Of a stretch of 27,769 nt of DNA, positions 22,657 to 27,769 are shown piece after piece. Where the stretch lies: NCBI GenBank assembly GCA_900545805.1, contig URAL01000023.1, forward strand, positions 1 to 27,769, written 5' to 3'. The translations under genes were made by a program, and so were the position numbers. This DNA comes from an uncultured Eubacteriales bacterium (GTDB taxonomy: Bacteria; Bacillota; Clostridia; Oscillospirales; Oscillospiraceae). How positions within the stretch are numbered: position 1 is the first letter of the stretch; every line of letters begins with the position of its first letter. A model generated the notes under the pieces. The model was not told the origin of the DNA. It ran no database searches and was given only the letters and a program-made list of their open reading frames with translations.

Positions 22657-23652
22657 TCAATTTTCTGACAGGGGTAAGCATATTTCGGCAATGCAGCCGC
22701 CGCCCTCGGCGTTTGCGATGCTGAGCCTTCCGCCGTGGCGCGATATGATTTCGTCGCACACGGCAAGCCCTATGCCGCTGCCGCGGTTTTTGCTGCTGCC
22801 CTTATAGAATCTGTTTTTGACAAACGGCAGCTCGCCGGCGGGTATGCCTTTGCCGTAGTCACGTATGCGGATGATGACGTTATCTTTCCTTAGCGCAAGC
22901 GTTATGTCAACCTTGCCTCCGTCTCCGCCGTGCTTTGCGGCGTTGTCCAGAAGATTCAGGAATACCTGCTTAAGGCGCTCCGGATCTCCGGATATGAGCG
23001 GGATATCATACTCCGGCGGCTCATAGCTTACCTCTATGCCGGCCTCGCTCATCAGCTTACCGTAGGTAAACAGCGAATCCTCAAGCTCGGCTGCGATATC
23101 CACAAGCTCCATGCGCAGATTGAATCTGCCGTCCTGTATGCGCGTAAACTCCAGAAGATCGGCCACCATGCCGGTGAGCCTTTCGGCCTCCTTGGAGATT
23201 ATCTTGACGCCGCGCAGGGACTCATCCTTTATTGCGGGATCGTATTGCAGCGTTTCGCTCCAGCCGAGGATGGCTGTAAGCGGTGTGCGCAGCTCGTGTG
23301 ATATCTGCGATATGAATTCTGCCGTCGCCTTATCCGAGCGCGCGATTTTTTCGGACATGATGTTTATATCGTCGGTGAGTCTGCCGATCTCATTATCGCC
23401 GACCGACGGCACCTGCGCACCGTAACTTCCGTCGGCAATGTGCTTTGCCGACTCACTCAGATCCTGTATGGGCTTTGATATGTAGTGGTCAAACCAGATG
23501 TTTACGAGAATGATATATGCCGCAATTATAACGGCTATTACGATTGCCGGAATTATAAGTTTATTGGCCGCAAAGGCGATAAGGCATGAGATGAGGATGA
23601 CCGCCGCGATGCTTGATGCAAACAGCTGCCATTTAAGTTCTTTGAAAATCAT
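22657..23652 (-). CDS. Sensor histidine kinase with minimal extracytoplasmic part
   Basis: A 331-residue kinase. Two closely spaced hydrophobic helices (~10-28 and ~32-53) leave almost no extracytoplasmic loop, so it resembles intramembrane-sensing kinases that take their signal from the membrane or a partner. A HAMP linker follows (~55-105), then HisKA with phospho-acceptor His119 in SHELRTPLTAI, and HATPase with N box NLLDNAAKHG, G1 DYGKGI and G2 GSGIGLAV. It is paired with the response regulator 28 bases upstream. The regulated genes are unknown; the downstream DUF1385-to-cysS genes appear co-transcribed with it. Confidence 0.93.
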   Translation of the reverse strand: MIFKELKWQLFASSIAAVILISCLIAFAANKLIIPAIVIAVIIAAYIILVNIWFDHYISKPIQDLSESAKHIADGSYGAQVPSVGDNEIGRLTDDINIMSEKIARSDKATAEFISQISHELRTPLTAILGWSETLQYDPAIKDESLRGVKIISKEAERLTGMVADLLEFTRIQDGRFNLRMELVDIAAELEDSLFTYGKLMSEAGIEVSYEPPEYDIPLISGDPERLKQVFLNLLDNAAKHGGDGGKVDITLALRKDNVIIRIRDYGKGIPAGELPFVKNRFYKGSSKNRGSGIGLAVCDEIISRHGGRLSIANAEGGGCIAEICLPLSEN

Positions 23653-23680
23653 CGGACACTTCCCGGGAAATAATTAAGAT

Positions 23681-24370
23681 TTAATAGCCCCATTTGTAGC
23701 CGAAGCCCCAAACGGTCGTGAGAAATTCCGGTTCTGTGGGATCGGCCTCGATCTTCAGGCGCAGACGGCGGACATTAACGTCCACTGTTTTGAGCTCACC
23801 GGAAAAATCGTCTCCCCAAACGGCTCTGAGAATATCCTCGCGCGACATTGCCTTGCCGGGGTTTTCCATGAACAGCTTCATCAGCAGATATTCTATCTGT
23901 GTGAGCTTTAATCGCTTGCAGTCCTTTTCAAGGGTGCGGTTGCGTGTGTTGAGCAGGAAAGGACCGCTGGAAATCTCGTAGCTGGGCTTGTCGGATGTAT
24001 CGCTGCCGAGACGGCGCACGAGCGCATCGACGCGGGCGGTGAGCTCAGCCGGGGAGAAGGGCTTTGTAACATAGTCGTCGGCACCCGTCATAAGACCCGT
24101 GACCTTGTCAATTTCCTGACTTTTTGCAGTCAGCATGATGATGCCGATCTTAGAGCCGGAGGCGCGGATGCGGCGGCAGACCTCAAAGCCGTCTATATCA
24201 GGGAGCATAACGTCCAGAAGCGCAAGGCTTATGTCGGGATTCTTTTCAAGCAGAGCCAAAGCGGTCATGCCGTTTTCAGCCTCGATAGGCTCATATCCGT
24301 TGCGGCGGAGGTTGATGACCACAAAACTGCGGATATTCGGTTCATCCTCAAGTACGAGTATCTTTTTCAT
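23681..24370 (-). CDS. OmpR/PhoB family response regulator
   Basis: A 229-residue regulator with a receiver domain (acidic pocket EDE at 8-10, phospho-acceptor Asp53 in LLDVMLPDIDG, LTAK and the TKPFSP lysine) and a C-terminal winged-helix DNA-binding domain (KLTQIEYLLMKLFMENPGKAMSREDILRAVWGDDF and the VDVNVRRLRLKIE recognition helix). It is the first gene of the long minus-strand operon and the cognate partner of the adjacent kinase. A 15-bp inverted repeat and a promoter-like sequence lie just upstream, possibly for autoregulation. Confidence 0.95.
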   Translation of the reverse strand: MKKILVLEDEPNIRSFVVINLRRNGYEPIEAENGMTALALLEKNPDISLALLDVMLPDIDGFEVCRRIRASGSKIGIIMLTAKSQEIDKVTGLMTGADDYVTKPFSPAELTARVDALVRRLGSDTSDKPSYEISSGPFLLNTRNRTLEKDCKRLKLTQIEYLLMKLFMENPGKAMSREDILRAVWGDDFSGELKTVDVNVRRLRLKIEADPTEPEFLTTVWGFGYKWGY

Positions 24371-24385
24371 GGTTTGGCCTCTTTC

Positions 24386-24420
24386 TTATAATTTTACATT
24401 GAAATATTGTAACATACAAT
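24386..24420 (-). promoter_or_regulatory. Probable promoter and dyad upstream of the response regulator
   Basis: On the minus strand TTGTAT and TAAAAT are 17 bases apart just upstream of the ATG at 24370. A perfect dyad ATTGTA-ACA-TACAAT (24406-24420) overlaps the -35, a plausible operator. Bases 24421-24498 are A/T-rich with no other clear element. Confidence 0.4.
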
Positions 24421-24498
24421 TTTCAATTATGGTAGAGGTAAAGACAAAAAAATTGTAATCCAAGAACAAAAAATTACACAAATTCTTTGGCGCTGCAC

Positions 24499-24527
24499 TT
24501 GAATAATGCGCTTTTATAGGTTATAAT
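24499..24527 (+). promoter_or_regulatory. Promoter of tRNA-Leu
   Basis: TTGAAT (24499-24504) and TATAAT (24522-24527) are 17 bases apart, placing transcription start about 10 bases before the tRNA. Confidence 0.65.
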
Positions 24528-24543
24528 ACTTTCGTTTTAATTT

Positions 24544-24629
24544 GCCGGTGTGATGGAATGGTAGACGTAGCGGATTCAAAATCCGCCGGGGGCGACTCCG
24601 TGTGGGTTCGAGTCCCACCACCGGTACCA
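24544..24629 (+). tRNA. tRNA-Leu (anticodon CAA)
   Basis: An 86-base tRNA with encoded CCA. The acceptor arms GCCGGTG/CACCGGT pair (one G·U); the anticodon stem GCGGA/TCCGC encloses TTCAAAA with anticodon CAA, reading UUG. A long variable arm of the leucine type follows, then the T arm GTGGGTTCGAGTCCCAC. Confidence 0.97.
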
Positions 24630-24632
24630 TTG

Positions 24633-24672
24633 AAAAGAGGCTGTTTTTTAGTAAAACGGCCTCTTTTTTTAT
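24633..24672 (+). terminator. Terminator of the tRNA-Leu transcript
   Basis: A 15-bp stem (24633-24647 with 24653-24667, one wobble pair) and a 5-base loop, followed by a T run. Confidence 0.9.
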
Positions 24673-24728
24673 TTTTATCCATTTTGAGCTCACGGAGCAG
24701 CCTCAAAACCAAATCCGTTATTATAAAA

Positions 24729-24771
24729 GCCCTCCTTCGCCCGAGCACGCTGTGCGTATCCGAAGGAGGGC
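24729..24771 (-). terminator. Terminator after the membrane LuxR-type regulator gene
   Basis: An 11-bp perfect stem (24729-24739 with 24761-24771) encloses a smaller GCAC/GTGC hairpin. The minus strand continues TTTTAT. It lies ~20 bases after the stop at 24793. Confidence 0.75.
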
Positions 24772-24792
24772 CTGCTTGCCCGCTTGATTTTG

Positions 24793-26424
24793 TCATATTT
24801 CCTGCTCCGCCTGCTGCATACGCATGAGCGCGTAGCAGAGCTGAAGCTGCCGCACCTTGTGTATCTTCGTCTTATCGTAAATACGTTTCCGGTATGTATC
24901 GATCGTGCTGACCGCGCAGCCGAGCTGCTCTGCGCACTGACGGGTGCTGAGCCCTCTTGCCAGGGCGCAGCATATCTCAAGCTCCTTGGCGCTGAGCCGG
25001 GCATAGCCGATCAGGAAATTCTCATAATCCTTCGGATCAAGATCCTTTTTTCCGAGATAGGCCAGGCGGCGCACCTGTGCAAGGGAATTGTCGAGCTGCC
25101 CCTGCGTATCCTCGACCTGACTCTGCATATCCTCGACCTGCCCCCGGAGCTCCTGCTTCTCGGTTTCCAGATCGGTGATCGTCTGCTCATGGAAGCGCAG
25201 CTTCGCGGAGACAGGGCGCAGCTCGTCAAAGGTCATCTGCGCGCCGTCGCAGTTTTCCTTATTGAGCAGCTCAATGTCACGCATGACGGGACGCAGGTAG
25301 CGGCGGGTATAGTACAGGCAGCATACAGCGCCGAAAAATATCAGCAGCGTCAGCAGGCCGCCGATCTCCAGCGAGCGCTTGAGCATGATCCGGTTATAGT
25401 CGCCCTTGGGAAGCAGCACGCTCAGAGTGTGCTGCTCGGGATCCCCGTCGGCCGCCGAGAACGGCTTTGAAAGTCCGACAAAGGACAGCTCCGTCCCGGA
25501 GAAGAACGTAAGACCGTCCCGGCTGCCTGTTTCCGTCAGCAGCTCCTCCGGCACGAAGCAAAAGCCGCCGGAGGGATAGGTCACGAGCGCCTTCGGAATA
25601 TCCGGCCCCTCCGTGCTCTCCGACAGGAGGCAGGCGAGACTGCCGATGCCGGAGGGCTGGACGTGGTGGGCGGAGAAATAGGTCTGGTTTATCTCAAAGC
25701 CGCACAGCCCGTACACCGTGCCGTCGGCTCCCAGCATGGGCACGGTCAGCAGCATCGCACGCTCCGAGGTACCGGGCAGGGTCAGCAGACTTGTCGTCCG
25801 GCAGCTGCGGTCAATGGGCGCCGATGCCGTATTCAGATGCCCGGCAAGCTCGGAAAACTCGGACAGCTCAAATTCCTGCGCCCACTTCCGGTGCGGCATC
25901 ACGCCGTGACTGCGTCCGACGCCCGCCATGCCGCGGTAGAGCAGCAGATCGCTGGCAATGCGCGCAGAATTGCTCCGCTGAACGTACAGGCCGCCGCGGA
26001 ACTCCTCGCCGCCGAGGGAGGTGTTGAGCACCACGAACGCGCCGGAGCAGTCCGCCTGCCGGACGTACTGACACAGAGGCTCGAGCATGGCCTCCTCCAG
26101 CCGCTCCATTGCGTCCGCGCTGCCGTCGAGAGCGGAAAGCTTCGAGGTCTGCCTCTGCACGATGGCGCTCATGTCCTCGGACAGATGCACGCCCATGACG
26201 GAGACATTGCGCCACATCGACTTCATGTCCGCCTCAAAGGCCTCCATGCGGAAGCTCAGCGAGGTGCACAGCTCCTCACGCGGGCTTTTGAGCTGATTAA
26301 AGAAGAACAGCCCGGCGATAAGCGCCGCCGCCAGAATAAGGCCCAGCGCGATCATATAGACCGTAAGGCGCTTTTTCATGGAGCGCCGTATATTATAAAA
26401 TTCCGAAAGTGTGTATCTCGTCAT
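24793..26424 (-). CDS. Membrane-spanning LuxR-type regulator with extracytoplasmic sensor region
   Basis: A 543-residue protein combining a sensor and a DNA-binding domain. One helix at ~23-43, an extracytoplasmic region ~44-353, a second helix at ~354-371, a HAMP-like linker, a heptad-rich coiled coil (~405-456, with repeated QVEDMQSQVEDTQGQ-like units) and a C-terminal LuxR/GerE-type HTH (~474-532: ARLSAKELEICCALARGLSTRQCAEQLGCAVSTIDTYRKRIYDK). In the sensor region LGADGTVYGLCGFEI resembles Cache-type domains, a tentative match. No kinase, receiver or cyclase domain is present, so it should act as a membrane-tethered one-component transcription factor. GGAGG lies 9 bases before the ATG at 26424; the frame itself runs to 26505 inside the upstream gene. 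It follows a solute-binding lipoprotein by 25 bases, suggesting the two act together. Confidence 0.85.
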   Translation of the reverse strand: MTRYTLSEFYNIRRSMKKRLTVYMIALGLILAAALIAGLFFFNQLKSPREELCTSLSFRMEAFEADMKSMWRNVSVMGVHLSEDMSAIVQRQTSKLSALDGSADAMERLEEAMLEPLCQYVRQADCSGAFVVLNTSLGGEEFRGGLYVQRSNSARIASDLLLYRGMAGVGRSHGVMPHRKWAQEFELSEFSELAGHLNTASAPIDRSCRTTSLLTLPGTSERAMLLTVPMLGADGTVYGLCGFEINQTYFSAHHVQPSGIGSLACLLSESTEGPDIPKALVTYPSGGFCFVPEELLTETGSRDGLTFFSGTELSFVGLSKPFSAADGDPEQHTLSVLLPKGDYNRIMLKRSLEIGGLLTLLIFFGAVCCLYYTRRYLRPVMRDIELLNKENCDGAQMTFDELRPVSAKLRFHEQTITDLETEKQELRGQVEDMQSQVEDTQGQLDNSLAQVRRLAYLGKKDLDPKDYENFLIGYARLSAKELEICCALARGLSTRQCAEQLGCAVSTIDTYRKRIYDKTKIHKVRQLQLCYALMRMQQAEQEI

Positions 26425-26449
26425 GCCCCATATCCTCCGGGGAACGTTT

Positions 26450-27769
26450 TCATCTGCAGATCGAGCACAGCAGCGCCCATGTCTCCTCGGCCAGAGCGTC
26501 TGCATCCTCGCCGGCTGCGGCGCGGGCGGGCAGCTCCTGCTGCAGCTGCCGCAGAGCGTCGTACAGGGCGTTGACCCTGCCGTAGTAGCCCTCGAATCTC
26601 GGCTCGGACACGGGGGTATAGCTGTCGCGCATGGTTTTCAGCGCGGCGTAGAGCTGCCGGTAGCTTTCCGCAGGCTCCGGGAAGCTGTCATAGTCCTCGA
26701 TATCGTCAAATGCGCCGCTGCGCACCGGCATATATCCGGTCTGCGCCACGAAGTCCAGGTTGCGCCCGGTCTCCGTCAGCCAGCGGACGAAGACAGCGGT
26801 GGCCTTCGCCTTCTGCTCGGTGGTCCTGTAGGCGCAAAGCCCGACGCCAGCCTGAGTCATCATAGCCTCGTGCCCGGCGGTCATCGGCATTGGCAGAACA
26901 TGCAGGTTCATCGGCTCGCGTGTGCCGTCCCGATAGGTGACGGTGTCATTATAATAAAGTATCGCCGCCGAGGAGCCCAGACCGGCCAGCACCTCGCCGG
27001 TCATCACCTGCGTATTTGAGTACAGGTCGGACACCACAACATGTCCCTTTGCAAGGGCGCGGGCAAACTGCATCCAGCACTCCTTGAAAACGGGGTTATC
27101 GGTGTTATACCGGCCGTCCTCGGTGTACAGCTCGCCGCTGCCGCGCTCGAGGGCGCAAAGCTCCACGGCGCGGATGGGATAATCCAGCGCGCAGAAGGGC
27201 TTGCCGCCCGACCAGTCATAGTATTTTTCGGCGGTATCGTAAAAGCCCTCCCATGTGCCGAGGTCGCCGTATTCCGCGCCCGTATCGGCGGCGAAGCGGG
27301 CAAAGCCGCTGCCGTTGCACATGATAAGGTGCGTTGACTTGGAGATGGGAAACAGCAGCAGCCTGCCGTCCTGCGCGGTGCCGTCGTCCAGAAATCCGGG
27401 GACGAAGTCGGACAGCTCCTCATCCGTGAACCAGTCGTGCCAGTCCACGAGGTTTTCCTCGCCCAGCGCCGATGCGTCGCCGATGTGGCAGGTAAACAGG
27501 TCGGGCATCTCCTGCAGGTCGCCGCCGTTCTGGGCCTCCTTCAGAAAGCCGCCTATCTTCGACGCGCTGCTGAGGTTTGTGACCTGCACGCGGACGCCGC
27601 TTTCCATACCGACGGTGCGGTTAAACTCCTGAACAAGAAGATCCATCGGCGAGCCGGACTGCTCGCCGTAGACGTGCCAGAAATTTATCGTCACGGGCGT
27701 TTTATCCTCCGTCAGGGGTGTGTCTGCGCAGGCGCACAGGGCGAAAACAAGGGCTGCCGACAGCAGCAG
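26450..27769 (-). CDS. Extracellular solute-binding lipoprotein, family 1 (partial, 5' end outside window)
   Basis: 439 residues are visible; the start lies beyond the window's right end. The first visible residues are the end of a lipoprotein signal (LLLSAALVFALCAC, then ADTPLTEDK), so only a few are missing. A GTG at 27694 is in frame but internal, after the signal. The rest resembles carbohydrate-type binding proteins (TINFWHVYGEQSGSPMDLLVQEFN opening; GDLQEMPDLFTCHIGDASALGEENLVDW; late AVFVRWLTETGRNLDFVAQTGYMPVR). No permease or ATPase accompanies it within the window; its immediate partner is the membrane LuxR-type regulator. It could be the sensing component of that regulator or part of a transporter located further upstream. 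Confidence 0.87.
   Translation of the reverse strand: MLLSAALVFALCACADTPLTEDKTPVTINFWHVYGEQSGSPMDLLVQEFNRTVGMESGVRVQVTNLSSASKIGGFLKEAQNGGDLQEMPDLFTCHIGDASALGEENLVDWHDWFTDEELSDFVPGFLDDGTAQDGRLLLFPISKSTHLIMCNGSGFARFAADTGAEYGDLGTWEGFYDTAEKYYDWSGGKPFCALDYPIRAVELCALERGSGELYTEDGRYNTDNPVFKECWMQFARALAKGHVVVSDLYSNTQVMTGEVLAGLGSSAAILYYNDTVTYRDGTREPMNLHVLPMPMTAGHEAMMTQAGVGLCAYRTTEQKAKATAVFVRWLTETGRNLDFVAQTGYMPVRSGAFDDIEDYDSFPEPAESYRQLYAALKTMRDSYTPVSEPRFEGYYGRVNALYDALRQLQQELPARAAAGEDADALAEETWALLCSICR

Overview
The window looks like chromosomal DNA from an anaerobic Clostridia bacterium, probably a gut Oscillospirales lineage. This is inferred from gene content: a three-subunit electron-bifurcating [FeFe]-hydrogenase (hydCBA), a class III fructose-1,6-bisphosphatase, a DUF1385/YqhQ membrane protein beside prmC, strong purine-rich ribosome binding sites and AT-rich intergenic regions. 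No phage, transposon, plasmid or CRISPR sequence was seen.

Layout. 1-2100 (minus strand): ilvA-ridA, a threonine deaminase with the enamine deaminase that clears its reactive product, ending at a perfect 18-bp hairpin, plus a 62-residue orphan gene. 2112-4235 (minus): a 707-residue secreted lipoprotein with an RsiV/PdaC-like domain and calcium-loop-like repeats. 4351-8397 (minus): hydC-hydB-hydA with a good promoter and a terminator. 8398-8773: a divergent control region with two symmetric operator-like sites. 8774-11766 (plus): a Crp/Fnr-family regulator followed by a substrate-binding lipoprotein, permease and very short ATPase of a nitrate/sulfonate/taurine-type ABC importer. 11808-12056 (minus): no convincing gene, but a near-consensus promoter followed by about 200 nt able to form long helices, a probable stand-alone structured RNA. 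12127-13679 (minus): an HpcH/HpaI aldolase and a TVP38/TMEM64 membrane protein. 13805-15688 (plus): fbp. 15748-24370 (minus): a nine-gene close-packed run (response regulator, histidine kinase, yqhQ, prmC, recA, recX, rimO, pgsA, cysS) ending in a terminator shared with fbp. 24544-24629 (plus): tRNA-Leu(CAA) with its own promoter and terminator. 24793-27769 (minus): a solute-binding lipoprotein (cut by the window end) followed by a membrane-spanning LuxR-type regulator with an extracytoplasmic sensing region.

How the genes fit together. The hydrogenase links NADH and ferredoxin to H2 in fermentation. Fbp supplies gluconeogenesis, and IlvA/RidA handle threonine or serine deamination. The recA-recX pair sits in a housekeeping operon of translation and lipid genes headed by a two-component system. 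The least ordinary parts are the putative structured RNA at 11808-12023, the solute-binding-protein plus membrane-LuxR pair at the right end, and the palindromic sites in the hydC/crp and aldolase/fbp divergent regions.
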